DNA from: CAYWRZ01 sp964460845 | Lineage (GTDB): Bacteria > Bacteroidota > Bacteroidia > Flavobacteriales_D > UBA2798 | Assembly (NCBI GenBank): GCA_964460845.1 | Contig: CAYWRZ010000003.1 | Coordinates: 124,001 to 188,000, forward strand | Length of the DNA: 64,000 bases | Reading direction: 5' to 3' | Shown here: positions 1 through 8,985 of the stretch, piece after piece | Layout: each line of letters opens with the position of its first letter | Position numbering within the stretch: position 1 is the first letter of the stretch | The notes under the pieces: model-generated | Told to the model about the DNA's origin: nothing | Seen by the model: the letters and a program-made list of their open reading frames with translations, nothing else | Databases searched by the model: none | Translations under genes and position numbers: made by a program

Positions 1-842
1 GCTCCGAGTCCTTCGGGATGGGGAGCGGTAAGGTGATGCGCATCGGCCGACATCCCTCCGCCTACTACTTCTGCATAAATTTTAGCACCGCGCTTTTTGG
101 CATGCTCATATTCTTCAAGAATAAGGCAGCCTGAACCTTCACCCAATACAAAGCCGTCGCGATCCTTATCGAAAGGACGCGATGCGGTTTCGGGCGAATC
201 GTTACGGGTCGAAAGTGCGTGCAAGGCGTTAAAACCGCCCACACCCGCTTCGTAAATTGTCGCTTCCGAACCACCCGAAATCATGATGTCAGCCTTACCC
301 AAACGAATGTAGGTAAAGGCGTCTATCAAGGCATTGGTAGAAGAAGCACAAGCCGAAACGGTTGTAAAATTAGGACCGCGAAAACCGTAAGCCATAGAAA
401 TATGACCCGAAGCGATATCCGCAATCATTTTTGGAATAAAAAACGGGTTAAAACGGGGAGTTCCGTCGCCGGCGAAAAACGCCTGACACTCGTCCTGAAA
501 TGTTTTCAGCCCGCCTATACCCGAACCCCAAATGACTCCAGAGCGGTCGAGATCGACCGCCTGGACATCAATATTGGAATCTTTCATCGCTTCCGCAACC
601 GCTACCAGCGCAAACTGGGTAAACTGGTCCATCTTCCGCGATTCTTTTCTCTCGAAATGATCTTCCGCATTAAAGCCCTTCACCTCGCAGGCAAAACGGG
701 TTTTGAATTTGGAAGCATCAAAACGGGTAATCGGGGCGGCTCCGCTGACACCGTTCTGTAGGGCGTTCCAGTAATCCTGTACGTTGTTCCCTATAGGGGT
801 AAGCGCACCAATCCCAGTTACGACTACTCGTTTTAATTCCAT
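1..842 (-). CDS. fabF: beta-ketoacyl-ACP synthase II (partial, C-terminus outside window)
   Basis: Condensing enzyme of type II fatty-acid synthesis: it joins malonyl-ACP to a growing acyl-ACP in the cytoplasm. The visible 280 residues begin MELKRVVVTGIGALTPIGNN, the usual FabF N-terminus. They contain the nucleophile region TTVSACASS with the active-site Cys at residue 165, and GGSEATI further on. The last visible residues include the conserved APHPEG histidine region; the second catalytic His and Lys lie beyond the left edge. The ATG at 842 lies 18 nt after the acpP stop, so the two genes form an operon, a standard arrangement. The family is normally about 412-417 residues, so about one third is missing only because of the window boundary. 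Confidence 0.96.
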   Translation of the reverse strand, partial: MELKRVVVTGIGALTPIGNNVQDYWNALQNGVSGAAPITRFDASKFKTRFACEVKGFNAEDHFERKESRKMDQFTQFALVAVAEAMKDSNIDVQAVDLDRSGVIWGSGIGGLKTFQDECQAFFAGDGTPRFNPFFIPKMIADIASGHISMAYGFRGPNFTTVSACASSTNALIDAFTYIRLGKADIMISGGSEATIYEAGVGGFNALHALSTRNDSPETASRPFDKDRDGFVLGEGSGCLILEEYEHAKKRGAKIYAEVVGGGMSADAHHLTAPHPEGLG

Positions 843-860
843 AAAGTGAAAAAAGGAAAA

Positions 861-1097
861 TTACTTAGCGTTGTTCTGAATGTAAGCGATAGCATCACCT
901 ACAGTTCCGATCTTCTCTGCCTGATCGTCAGGAATAGCAATGTTAAACTCTTTCTCGAACTCCATAATAAGTTCAACCGTGTCAAGTGAATCGGCACCCA
1001 GATCGTTAGTAAAGCTCGCGCTTTCGTTTACTTCCGATTCATCTACGCCTAACTTGTCAACAATGATAGCGATAACTCTGGACTTGATATCAGCCAT
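861..1097 (-). CDS. acpP: acyl carrier protein
   Basis: Small acidic carrier that holds fatty-acyl intermediates on a 4'-phosphopantetheine arm. At 78 residues it has the normal length. The attachment site GADSLDTVEL places the modified serine at residue 37. An AAGAAAGGAG-type ribosome site sits about 7 nt before the ATG, unusually strong for this phylum and consistent with very high expression. It is the first gene of the acpP-fabF operon and has a good promoter at 1134-1164. Confidence 0.98.
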   Translation of the reverse strand: MADIKSRVIAIIVDKLGVDESEVNESASFTNDLGADSLDTVELIMEFEKEFNIAIPDDQAEKIGTVGDAIAYIQNNAK

Positions 1098-1133
1098 GTC
1101 TGTTCTCCTTTCTTAATTTGATTTTTCAGGCTG

Positions 1134-1164
1134 CAAAGAAAGGGCGTTTAAAAAATATATCAAA
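1134..1164 (-). promoter_or_regulatory. acpP promoter (Bacteroidota -33/-7 type)
   Basis: Read on the minus strand, TTTG (1164-1161), a 19-nt spacer and TTTCTTTG (1141-1134) match the Bacteroidota housekeeping pattern TTTG-N19-TAnnTTTG with one mismatch in the -7 box. It lies about 37 nt before the acpP ATG, leaving room for a short leader that carries the ribosome site. Confidence 0.6.
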
Positions 1165-1237
1165 ATTTTTATTGATAAATGTAAAAGATTGAATACTAAA
1201 CCGTTTATTCCCAAAACCCTTCGTACACCCCTGTAAA

Positions 1238-2629
1238 TCAACGCTTTTTTGAGGCCGCACGAATTTCTTCGGTCAGCGAATGTTCAGCTTGTTGAAAATT
1301 AGTTATCGGCAGATACCGCCCTTCGCCGGTTTCAGCGATTTTTTTCATCGACTTTTCATCCGCTTCGGTATTCCGGATTCCAATCACGGAAGTATGGATG
1401 CCCCGCTTGCGAAAACGTTTTACCAAAGGCATCACATCGGACGTGTAAAGGTTAAAGGCCCCGTCGGTCGCCATAATGACTAAATTATTACCCCCCTCCA
1501 CAAAATGCTGCATAGCCACCTGATAAGCCAGCTTCATGCCCTCGCCCCCCGCTGTAAGCCCCGAAGCTTCGGCATCACGGATAATTCCGATCACTTTTTC
1601 TTTCTGATCGCCACTCACCGAAGGCAGTATCACCCGCGCCTGGGTCGAATAGGCCACAATAGAAATGCGATCGACCGAACGCAGCATTTCAGCCACTTTG
1701 ATCATGGACGCTTTCAGCAAATCCAATTTGCCTTCCTCTAACATAGAAGAAGATACGTCTATCAGAAAAACCAAATTATTCCGTACGTAAAGCCGCTCGG
1801 AAAAAGACGCTGTATCCGCGTCTTCCTGCAAGGGCCCGATCTCTTCCTGCACCACAAGAGTATCGGCCGATACCGGTATTTCGTTTGCCGTTTCGGGTAA
1901 AGAAGGGAAAAACAGGCTGTCGGGCATAGGACGCTCTTCGGCCACCGGCTCAGGTAAAAGCGGGATCATCGCTAATAAAAGCGTATCTCTGCGCACATGG
2001 AGATAGACATCGCGCTCCACAGGCCGATAGCCCGGGCGGGTAGCTACTACGTAGTAATAACCGAGCGGAATCCGGGTTCGCACCGCCCCTTCTCTTGTAG
2101 TGGTAAGCTGATGAACCGGTAAGCCTTTGTGAATAAGCCTGATTTTCACCTGCGAAAGGGCTTCGCCGGTATAGGCATCGACCGCTTTTGCCCTGAGTTC
2201 AAACTCGGGCACACGGGCTACAGAAGCCACCGCCGAAAAGTCGGGGCATTCGGGCGACATCCCCGCTGGTAATTGTGCCGTTTCTCCGCTAAGCGAAAAG
2301 GTAAGCGGCTCATCGAGCGCGCTCACATAGACCGACAACTGCCTGCTAAAACGCCCTTTTTCGGAAGGGTTATACTGTACCCGCATGGTCACCGAGCTGT
2401 CGGGCAGCAAGGTGCGGTTGCTAAACAGGATACGTACATCTTTGTCGGCATCGGTACGCAAAATAAAGATGCGGGCAGCCGAACGGTTGGTAAGTACAAA
2501 ATCGGTGAAACGTTCGTCTTCGGCAGTAAGTACACCAAAATGATGGTGAAAACGATCGGGCAAAACCTGCGAAAAAGCAGTCGTTATTCCTAACCACAGG
2601 CTACATACGACAAGCAAACAGGTTTTCAT
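1238..2629 (-). CDS. exported von Willebrand factor A domain protein
   Basis: Predicted secreted or periplasmic protein of 463 residues; exact function unknown. The ATG at 2629 gives a signal peptide (MKTCLLVV...TAFSQ) and is preferred over an upstream in-frame TTG. After the signal comes an Ig-like domain of about 90 residues resembling ASH/HYDIN-type folds, then a carboxypeptidase-regulatory-like beta domain around residues 145-220. A proline/glutamate-rich linker leads to a C-terminal VWA domain (about 280-455). The VWA domain carries the metal-binding MIDAS start LIDVSSSM (DxSxS) and the later ATDGAF acidic position. VWA domains usually bind protein ligands through a divalent metal. It ends 140 nt from acpP on the same strand, and probably has its own promoter. 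Confidence 0.75.
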   Translation of the reverse strand: MKTCLLVVCSLWLGITTAFSQVLPDRFHHHFGVLTAEDERFTDFVLTNRSAARIFILRTDADKDVRILFSNRTLLPDSSVTMRVQYNPSEKGRFSRQLSVYVSALDEPLTFSLSGETAQLPAGMSPECPDFSAVASVARVPEFELRAKAVDAYTGEALSQVKIRLIHKGLPVHQLTTTREGAVRTRIPLGYYYVVATRPGYRPVERDVYLHVRRDTLLLAMIPLLPEPVAEERPMPDSLFFPSLPETANEIPVSADTLVVQEEIGPLQEDADTASFSERLYVRNNLVFLIDVSSSMLEEGKLDLLKASMIKVAEMLRSVDRISIVAYSTQARVILPSVSGDQKEKVIGIIRDAEASGLTAGGEGMKLAYQVAMQHFVEGGNNLVIMATDGAFNLYTSDVMPLVKRFRKRGIHTSVIGIRNTEADEKSMKKIAETGEGRYLPITNFQQAEHSLTEEIRAASKKR

Positions 2630-2677
2630 AGCCTGCTTCAACGCAGAAACCGGGCCAGGGTTCTGAAAAAGGAATAT

Positions 2678-4174
2678 CTACACGACAAAAGGCTGCAAGC
2701 CCTCGGCAATCTTACGATCGTTGCTCAGGCGCGGCACCTTGTTTTGGCCGCCGAGTTTTCCCTGCGACTTCATATACTCCTGAAAGCCTGATTTTTTCAC
2801 CTGTCTCACTTTAAGCCCTTGCAAAACGTTGCCTTTTATAAGGTCGTTGTAGTAAATGTTTTTGGCGCAAAGCGCCGCTTCCAGTTCGGCCGAAAAAGCG
2901 GAAAGATCGGCCGGCAAGGCCGCAAATTCGATAAACCATTCGTGATAAGGCAAGCCTTCGCCGGGAGCTACCTGCGGAGCCAGGGTAAACTCTATAATCT
3001 CGCCTCCATGGCGCACAACGGCCTGCTGCATAGCCCACTCCACTTCTTCGGCAATGACATGCTCGCCAAAAGCCGAAGTATAGTGCTTGATGCGTCCGGT
3101 CACAATAAGACGGTAGGGGTCTTTGGAAATAAATTTGACGGTATCGCCTATCTGATACCCCCACATTCCGGCGTTGGTATTGAGAATAATGGCGTAATTT
3201 TTCCCCAGCTCTATTTCGCCCAACGAAAGCCGGGTCGGATTTTCATTAAAAAATTCTTCGGCAGGAACGAACTCGTAAAAAATTCCGGAATTGACCGTGA
3301 GTAAAAGCCCCGGATCTTCTTGCGAATCCTGAAAAGCGATAAATCCTTCGGAAGCGGGATAAGTCTCGATGCTGTCCACCCGCCTGCCGATAAGCTTTTC
3401 GAAGCGGGCACGGTAGGGTTCGTAATTGACCCCGCCGTAAACGAAAAGCGAAAAATTGGGAAACACCTCGCTGATAGTCGATTTACCGGTTTTGTGCAGC
3501 AGGGTTTCAAAATACATCTGCACCCACGAAGGAATACCGCTGATAAGCCGCATATCGGCTTTAAGGGTTTCGTCGGCAATGGCATTCACCTTGGTTTCCC
3601 AGTCTTCGATACAATTAGTGGTGTATGAGGGTAAACGGTTGCGCTGCAAATAAGCCGGTACGTGATGCGCCACGATTCCGGAAAGACGCCCGATGGGAAT
3701 ACCGTTCTTTTTCTGCAGCTCGGGACTACCTTGCAGAAAGATCATTTTTCCGTCCACAAATTTCGAGTTGCCCGTTTCGGCAATATAGCTCAGCAGGGCG
3801 TACTTGGCCGAATCGATATGGTTGGGCATCGACTCGCGGGTAAGCGGAATGTATTTGGTACCCGAAGTGGTACCCGATGTTTTGCAGAGGTATAGCGGCA
3901 GCCCTTTCCACAGCACATCGCTTTCGCCTTGTATAACCCGGTCTATGTAAGGTTTTAAGCCTTCGTAATCGCGCAGGGGTACCTGCCGGCGAAATTCTTC
4001 ATAGCTGCGTATATCGCTAAAACCGTGATCCTTCCCGAAACGGGTATGGCCTGCACCTTCGAGCAGGTGCTGCAATTGCTGCTGCTGGCATTCTTCGGCC
4101 CTCAGACTCCAACCCTGAACTTTTTTCCGGATATGACGGGCGTAAGGTCGGCTAAGAAACGATTTTATTCCCAT
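2678..4174 (-). CDS. GH3-family acyl-adenylate-forming enzyme
   Basis: 498-residue cytoplasmic protein of the GH3 family (named after plant auxin-responsive GH3), in the ANL-type adenylating superfamily. Plant members join amino acids to carboxylates; the substrate of the bacterial members is not known. Family-like segments seen are the N-terminal RFGKDHGFSDIRSYEEFR, the nucleotide-binding loop CKTSGTTSGTKYIPLT (about residues 97-112), ETYPASEGF, and the C-terminal GRIKHYTSAFGEHV. Length is normal for bacterial GH3 proteins. It starts 3 nt after the M23 peptidase stop, so the two are translated from one mRNA. Confidence 0.88.
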   Translation of the reverse strand: MGIKSFLSRPYARHIRKKVQGWSLRAEECQQQQLQHLLEGAGHTRFGKDHGFSDIRSYEEFRRQVPLRDYEGLKPYIDRVIQGESDVLWKGLPLYLCKTSGTTSGTKYIPLTRESMPNHIDSAKYALLSYIAETGNSKFVDGKMIFLQGSPELQKKNGIPIGRLSGIVAHHVPAYLQRNRLPSYTTNCIEDWETKVNAIADETLKADMRLISGIPSWVQMYFETLLHKTGKSTISEVFPNFSLFVYGGVNYEPYRARFEKLIGRRVDSIETYPASEGFIAFQDSQEDPGLLLTVNSGIFYEFVPAEEFFNENPTRLSLGEIELGKNYAIILNTNAGMWGYQIGDTVKFISKDPYRLIVTGRIKHYTSAFGEHVIAEEVEWAMQQAVVRHGGEIIEFTLAPQVAPGEGLPYHEWFIEFAALPADLSAFSAELEAALCAKNIYYNDLIKGNVLQGLKVRQVKKSGFQEYMKSQGKLGGQNKVPRLSNDRKIAEGLQPFVV

Positions 4175-4177
4175 AAC

Positions 4178-5056
4178 TTACAGGATAAGAAATAGTTGAG
4201 GATCAATAGCTTTGCCTTTGTGCCAAAGCTCAAAATGCAGGTGCGGCCCGCTCGATAGCCCGCCGCTATTCCCCACAATAGCTACCGGATCGCCCGCTTT
4301 TACGTAATCGCCGGTTTTTTTGAGCAGCACGGCATTGTGCTTATATACCGAAACCAGGTTGTGCGTGTGCTGAATGTGAATTTCATGTCCGCCGTCAGAA
4401 GCCCAGTCGGCAAAAATTACCGTGCCGTCGAGCGTGGCTTTTACCGCCTCTTTTCCGCCCGAAACAATGTCGATTCCATAATGGCCCGTAGCCGGATTAA
4501 AAGACTGAGTGAGCGTACCTTCGAGCGGAGTAAAGAAAAATATGCCGTACATATTATCCTGCGAATACGTTTCCGAAGCCTTGCTGAACTGCAGATTGTA
4601 TTTTTCCTCTTCTTCTACTTTACGGCGCAGCAGCGAGTCTTCGGCCGAACGGGTAAAGTGTACGCTTCGGTATTCTTTTGCCGCCTCTTTTCCGGCAATA
4701 GAATCGGCCGGAACCTCGCCATCGAGAATCACTTTGAGCGTGCTCACATATTCTTCGTATTTGCGCAGCTCGTTTTCGAGCGAATCGGACTTGGCCAGGT
4801 TGCTCATCATCAGCCTGCGCTCGCTACCGTCGGGATAGCCCGGAATAAATTCGCGCAGCGGCGTATAAGCAATCATCAGCGTGGTGAGCGCTATAAGCAG
4901 CAACCCTGCCGAGCTAATCCAAATAAAGGTGCTAAGGCGCGACAAACGCAGCGAAAACTTCTCGGCGAAGGTGTTCTCGTCGAGAATCACAAGGCGGTAT
5001 TTTATCCGCAGCTTGCGAATCAGGGGCTTTCGTTTTTTAATCGGCGCTTCGCTCAT
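4178..5056 (-). CDS. membrane-anchored M23 family peptidase (LytM type)
   Basis: Predicted zinc endopeptidase acting on peptidoglycan cross-bridges or serving as an amidase activator. The 292 residues comprise a basic cytoplasmic N-terminus, one transmembrane helix (about 42-66), a charged probably coiled segment (about 75-165) and a C-terminal M23 domain (about 180-290). The zinc ligands are visible: HYGID (HxxxD) near residue 192 and HLHFE (HxH) near residue 274, so the site looks intact. The gene is divergent from sprE and co-transcribed with the GH3 gene downstream. Confidence 0.92.
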   Translation of the reverse strand: MSEAPIKKRKPLIRKLRIKYRLVILDENTFAEKFSLRLSRLSTFIWISSAGLLLIALTTLMIAYTPLREFIPGYPDGSERRLMMSNLAKSDSLENELRKYEEYVSTLKVILDGEVPADSIAGKEAAKEYRSVHFTRSAEDSLLRRKVEEEEKYNLQFSKASETYSQDNMYGIFFFTPLEGTLTQSFNPATGHYGIDIVSGGKEAVKATLDGTVIFADWASDGGHEIHIQHTHNLVSVYKHNAVLLKKTGDYVKAGDPVAIVGNSGGLSSGPHLHFELWHKGKAIDPQLFLIL

Positions 5057-5138
5057 TGGGTGGTCAGGCAGACAAATATCGAAAAAATCGGGCAGCCCTG
5101 CATACTTGTTTTTGCCCTGTCCGAAAAGACCGTCCTAT

Positions 5139-5158
5139 CGCTTTTCGGCCGAAAAGCG
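5139..5158. promoter_or_regulatory. perfect 20-bp palindrome in the sprE promoter
   Basis: CGCTTTTCGGCCGAAAAGCG is its own reverse complement. It ends one base before the sprE -7 box, exactly where the spacer between -33 and -7 should be, so a bound protein would cover the promoter. It could also form a hairpin, but it lies upstream of the expected start of transcription. No regulator is assigned. Confidence 0.5.
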
Positions 5159-5159
5159 T

Positions 5160-5167
5160 TATTTTTG
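5160..5167 (+). promoter_or_regulatory. sprE -7 box
   Basis: TATTTTTG fits TAnnTTTG exactly and lies 47 nt before the chosen sprE ATG. No clear TTTG -33 element is present because the palindrome fills the spacer and the upstream part. Confidence 0.55.
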
Positions 5168-5214
5168 CATCCTGTTACTCCCCTGCCTAAAATATTTTGG
5201 CTGATTCGGAGTTA

Positions 5215-7923
5215 ATGTGGAGATTTACCCCGCCCGTGCGAAAACCGTCATTCATATCCTGGTCCTTAGTGCTTTTGTCTGTCTTTTGGCTGACCTGGGG
5301 CTGCTCTACCGAAAAAAATGCCGCTATCAACCGGGGGTATCACAACATGACCGCCCGTTTCAACGGTTATTTTAACGCCGGAGAAATTATAAAGGAGTCG
5401 CTCAAAGAGTTCAGGTTTACCTACGCCGAAGATTATACCCGTATCCTTCCCGTATATATTTACCCCAGTGCCGAAAACGTATCGACCCTTTATCCCGAAA
5501 TGGACAGGGCCATCGACAAAACCTCGGTGGTTATCAAAAAGCACTCGATGCCCAATCCGGATAAATCGCGGAAAGAGAAGAAAGAAGAATGGTGCAAATG
5601 GATAGACGACAACTGGCTGGTAATGGGTCAGGCTCATTTTTACAAAAGGGAATTTGAGGCCGCCATCGAAAAGTTTGATTACATCTACAAAACGTATCGC
5701 GAGCTGGAAATCCGTTACGATGCGCTGCTTTGGCAGGCCAAAGCATATATGGAAGCCGGACGGATGAACGAAGCCCAGCGCGTGCTTGATCGGCTGATGA
5801 ACGATTGTGAGGAGGTGGAAGCCGAGAAAAAGGAGAAGAAAGAAAAAAAAGAGAAACCGACCCGCAGCAAAAATAAAGCGGCCCGAAAAGCACCTAAAAA
5901 AGCGAAAGTGCGCACCCCTTCGGGCAAGCCCGATGCCAGGTTTCCCCTGCGCCTGAAACGCGATTTGTTCACTACCCATGCCGATTTTTACCTGCGTCGC
6001 GAAAACTACGAGAAAGCCATTGAGAAGCTGCCCGAAGCCATTAAGCTGACCCGCAAAAAACGCGATCGCGCAAGGCTGACCTTCATTTTGGCACAGGTGT
6101 ATCAAAAGCGCGGTAATTATGATTTGGCTTCGGAGAATTATGCCAAAATACCGAAGCTCAATCCTACCTTCGAGATGGAGTTTTACTCGCGTATCAACCG
6201 CGCGCTGCTGTTTCAGGGGGGCGACAGCCGGGGTATCCGACGCGAGCTGATCAAGCTGCTCAAAGACGAAAAAAACAAAGAGTTTTTCGATCAGATTTAT
6301 TACGCCCTGGCCGAAGTAGAGCTTCGCGAGGAACGCCGTCAGGAAGGTGTCGATTACCTGCAAAAATCGATCGAAACCAGCGTCAGCAACGATCGGCAGA
6401 AGGGAAAGTCTTACCTGCGTTTGGGCGACCTTTCTTTTTCCGATCGCAGCTATGTACCCGCCAAATCGTATTACGACAGCAGCCTCACCTTTTTACCGCA
6501 AGACTACCCCGCTTACCGCGAGATCCAATCGCGCAGCGCAAGCCTGACCGAGCTGGTAGAACACCTCACCGAGTTTCATTTACAGGACAGTCTTTACAAG
6601 CTTTCGCAGCTTAGCCGCAAAGAGCAGGAACGCATCATCAATGAAACCATTCGCCGGGAAAGAGAAGAAGAAGAACGCAAAAGGGCTATCGAAGAAGCCA
6701 AGCAATTTCAGCTTCCGGGCACTATTGCTGCAAACAGCGGCGGACAAGGCGGTTGGTATTTCTACAACCAGCAAACCAAAGCTTTCGGTATTACCGACTT
6801 CAGAAAAGTATGGGGCAACCGCAAGCTGGAAGACGACTGGCGGAGAAGCAACAAAACCACAAGTCCCGAATTTGACGAGGGTAATCTCGTAGCCGGCGAA
6901 ACAGTAGTACAAGACGAAAGCGCAGCCGATGAAGCCAAGCGCGAAGCCTATCTCGAAAGCATTCCGCGTGGCCCCGAAGCACTTATCATCTGCCGCGAAA
7001 AGATCATGGATGCCTTGTATTATTCGGGTGTAATCTATAAAGACAAGCTACAGCAACCTGATTTAGCCATCCAGAGTTTTCTGGAGCTGCTCAAACGTTT
7101 TGAAGAAGGCGCACAGGTATTGCCCACCCACTATCAGCTTTACCTCCTATACGTAGGCAAACCCGAAGCCGAGACCTACAAAAGCACCGTGCTGAACAAG
7201 TACCCCGACAGTGAGTATGCGCAGCTTATCCTGAATCCGAACTTTAAGAAAGATGCCGAACAGGCCAAAGCCGTAGAAGAAAAATTTTATATCGATACCT
7301 ATAGGCTTTATCTCAACAAGAAATACTCCGAATCGCTTACCGCCTCCACACAGGTTATCAATAGCGAGCCACGCAACCATTTCCTGTCGAAATATTATTT
7401 TCTGCGCGCGCTCAGCTACGGACAAATGGGGCAGATCGAAAACTTTGAATACGCCCTTGCCGAATGTGTAGAGAAATACCCTAAAGACGATGTAGGGAAA
7501 GAAGCTTCAGAGATGCTTGATTACCTGCGCAATCGCAAATCGATCGAGAGTGCAAAGCAGGGCGGATTTCTGTACGAAGCCGATGCCCAGCACTTTTTCG
7601 TGCTTGTTTTCCCCAACCGTTTGGGCAGCATCACCACTGCCAAAGCCCGTTTTTCGGATTTCCACACTAAGTATTTCAACGGCAAAGGATTGTCGATCAC
7701 CAACAATTTCATCGACGGCGATAACCAGTTGATTGTGGTCAAAAGCTTTGCAGGAAAACAGCTTGCTATGGAATATTACCAGGCTTTTCTCAACGAAAAC
7801 GAACTGCTGAAAGACTATAAAGACACCGATTTTTTCCCCATCAGCAGTAAAAACTACGCCACTTTCTTTTTGGAGAAAAAAGTGGACGATTACAAGCAGT
7901 TTTTCCGCGACAACTACCGTTAA
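5215..7923 (+). CDS. sprE: T9SS-associated TPR lipoprotein SprE/PorW
   Basis: Large lipoprotein of the SprE/PorW type, needed for type IX secretion and, in gliding species, for motility. The ATG at 5215 follows CGGAG and is preferred over an in-frame TTG at 5197. It gives a lipoprotein signal with lipobox LTWGC (Cys30). The segment NMTARFNGYFNAGE straight after the lipidation site is typical of this family. Tetratricopeptide-like helices run through most of the 902 residues (for example about 120-190, 240-420, 590-740). A SPOR-like final region may lie near 750-890. A lysine/glutamate-rich low-complexity insert sits at about residues 200-235. The assignment is by family resemblance; other T9SS genes (porZ) are in the window but not adjacent. 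Confidence 0.85.
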   Translation: MWRFTPPVRKPSFISWSLVLLSVFWLTWGCSTEKNAAINRGYHNMTARFNGYFNAGEIIKESLKEFRFTYAEDYTRILPVYIYPSAENVSTLYPEMDRAIDKTSVVIKKHSMPNPDKSRKEKKEEWCKWIDDNWLVMGQAHFYKREFEAAIEKFDYIYKTYRELEIRYDALLWQAKAYMEAGRMNEAQRVLDRLMNDCEEVEAEKKEKKEKKEKPTRSKNKAARKAPKKAKVRTPSGKPDARFPLRLKRDLFTTHADFYLRRENYEKAIEKLPEAIKLTRKKRDRARLTFILAQVYQKRGNYDLASENYAKIPKLNPTFEMEFYSRINRALLFQGGDSRGIRRELIKLLKDEKNKEFFDQIYYALAEVELREERRQEGVDYLQKSIETSVSNDRQKGKSYLRLGDLSFSDRSYVPAKSYYDSSLTFLPQDYPAYREIQSRSASLTELVEHLTEFHLQDSLYKLSQLSRKEQERIINETIRREREEEERKRAIEEAKQFQLPGTIAANSGGQGGWYFYNQQTKAFGITDFRKVWGNRKLEDDWRRSNKTTSPEFDEGNLVAGETVVQDESAADEAKREAYLESIPRGPEALIICREKIMDALYYSGVIYKDKLQQPDLAIQSFLELLKRFEEGAQVLPTHYQLYLLYVGKPEAETYKSTVLNKYPDSEYAQLILNPNFKKDAEQAKAVEEKFYIDTYRLYLNKKYSESLTASTQVINSEPRNHFLSKYYFLRALSYGQMGQIENFEYALAECVEKYPKDDVGKEASEMLDYLRNRKSIESAKQGGFLYEADAQHFFVLVFPNRLGSITTAKARFSDFHTKYFNGKGLSITNNFIDGDNQLIVVKSFAGKQLAMEYYQAFLNENELLKDYKDTDFFPISSKNYATFFLEKKVDDYKQFFRDNYR

Positions 7924-7929
7924 GCCGCA

Positions 7930-8448
7930 TTATTTTTGGCCGATAACCACCGTACGAACCGTGCTGTACACGAAAAAATCATAGTTTATCCGTACCCTTC
8001 CCGTTTGGCAGCGAAACAACAGCGGGATCCATAAGGTGCCGCTGAAATTGCTTTTCCAGCCTTCTGCGATGGTCAGCGCCTTTATGAAATCATCTACAAG
8101 CGGGCGTGCCATTTCATCGATCGTGTACCAAAAATAACGTTCCTCGCGGAACACCCCTTCGAGCTTACCCAGCGAATCGAATTCGACCCTAAAAAGAGCC
8201 CGCTGCTCGCCCTGAAGAAACCTTCTTATTTCGGGGCGCACGGGTACAGTATGCTCCAGAAAAAAATACAGCGCCCAGGGACCACCTTCGTAAGGAAGCG
8301 CTTCGGGCACATTATCGGGGTAATAAATAAATCCCTGTAAAATCGCATAGCGTGTCTTTCCCTTCTTAGCTTGCGAAAAACACGTCGCCACACAAAGCAA
8401 ACACAGAATTGTGAGTAGCATTCTCCGGATAAAACGCGAATGAAGCAT
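7930..8448 (-). CDS. exported protein of unknown function
   Basis: 172 residues beginning with a clear signal peptide (about 1-26, ending CFSQA). The mature part is rich in aromatic and charged residues and has no motif I recognise. Its stop faces the sprE stop 6 nt away, and its start is divergent from the bactofilin gene. Probably periplasmic or outer-membrane associated. Reality as a gene is likely because of the signal peptide and tight packing. Confidence 0.6.
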   Translation of the reverse strand: MLHSRFIRRMLLTILCLLCVATCFSQAKKGKTRYAILQGFIYYPDNVPEALPYEGGPWALYFFLEHTVPVRPEIRRFLQGEQRALFRVEFDSLGKLEGVFREERYFWYTIDEMARPLVDDFIKALTIAEGWKSNFSGTLWIPLLFRCQTGRVRINYDFFVYSTVRTVVIGQK

Positions 8449-8519
8449 TGTTTAAATGTACGCAAAAACAGACGATGCAGCGCGTCTGCCGCGACACTTG
8501 TGCCTTTGCTCAGAATTGC

Positions 8520-8527
8520 TATATTTG
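8520..8527 (+). promoter_or_regulatory. bactofilin gene -7 box
   Basis: TATATTTG matches TAnnTTTG. TTG at 8498-8500 lies a 19-nt spacer upstream. The box falls inside the longer upstream reading frame, which argues that translation begins at the later ATG (8572). Confidence 0.5.
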
Positions 8528-8571
8528 CAGGTACCGGAAAATTAGTCTTTAACCCCGCAGTAGAAAATACC

Positions 8572-8985
8572 ATGCGCAAGCCTGCCGAAACCCATTCTGC
8601 CGATCGCCTTAACCGAATTGTGGAAGGCACTTCGATTGAGGGTAATATCATTGCCGACAGCAACATCCGCATCGACGGAAAGCTCAAAGGTACTATCCGT
8701 ACCAACGGTCGGCTGGTGATAGGTCCTTCGGGAAGCATCGAAGGTGAAATTCATTGTGAAAACGCAGATATTGAAGGTGTTTTTAACGGTAAAATTCAGG
8801 TGCTGCAACTGCTTACCTTAAAATCGACCGCCCGTTTGGAGGGCGATATACTTACCGGCAAGCTCGCTATTGAACCGGGCGCCACTTTCTCCGGAAGCTG
8901 TCGTATGGGCGATATTTCCCGCGAATCACGAAACACCACCGAAGTTACCGACCAAAACGATGTCCTTGCGTCGCAAACCGCCTGA
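8572..8985 (+). CDS. bactofilin (polymer-forming cytoskeletal protein)
   Basis: 137-residue bactofilin (DUF583). These proteins polymerise without nucleotide into filaments that organise cell shape or peptidoglycan enzymes. The core (about residues 15-110) shows the repeated beta-helix pattern with glycine at regular spacing: EGTSIEGNI, DGKLKGTI, GPSGSIEGEI, GVFNGKI, ARLEGDI. The ATG at 8572 is chosen because a -7 box lies just upstream and the N-terminal tail is then normal. Its end overlaps the atpZ start by 26 nt, so it leads into the ATP synthase region. Confidence 0.88.
   Translation: MRKPAETHSADRLNRIVEGTSIEGNIIADSNIRIDGKLKGTIRTNGRLVIGPSGSIEGEIHCENADIEGVFNGKIQVLQLLTLKSTARLEGDILTGKLAIEPGATFSGSCRMGDISRESRNTTEVTDQNDVLASQTA

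Noticed and set aside
219..761. 180-codon plus-strand frame opposite fabF
   Set aside because: It is the shadow of fabF, which shows clear conserved motifs on the minus strand.
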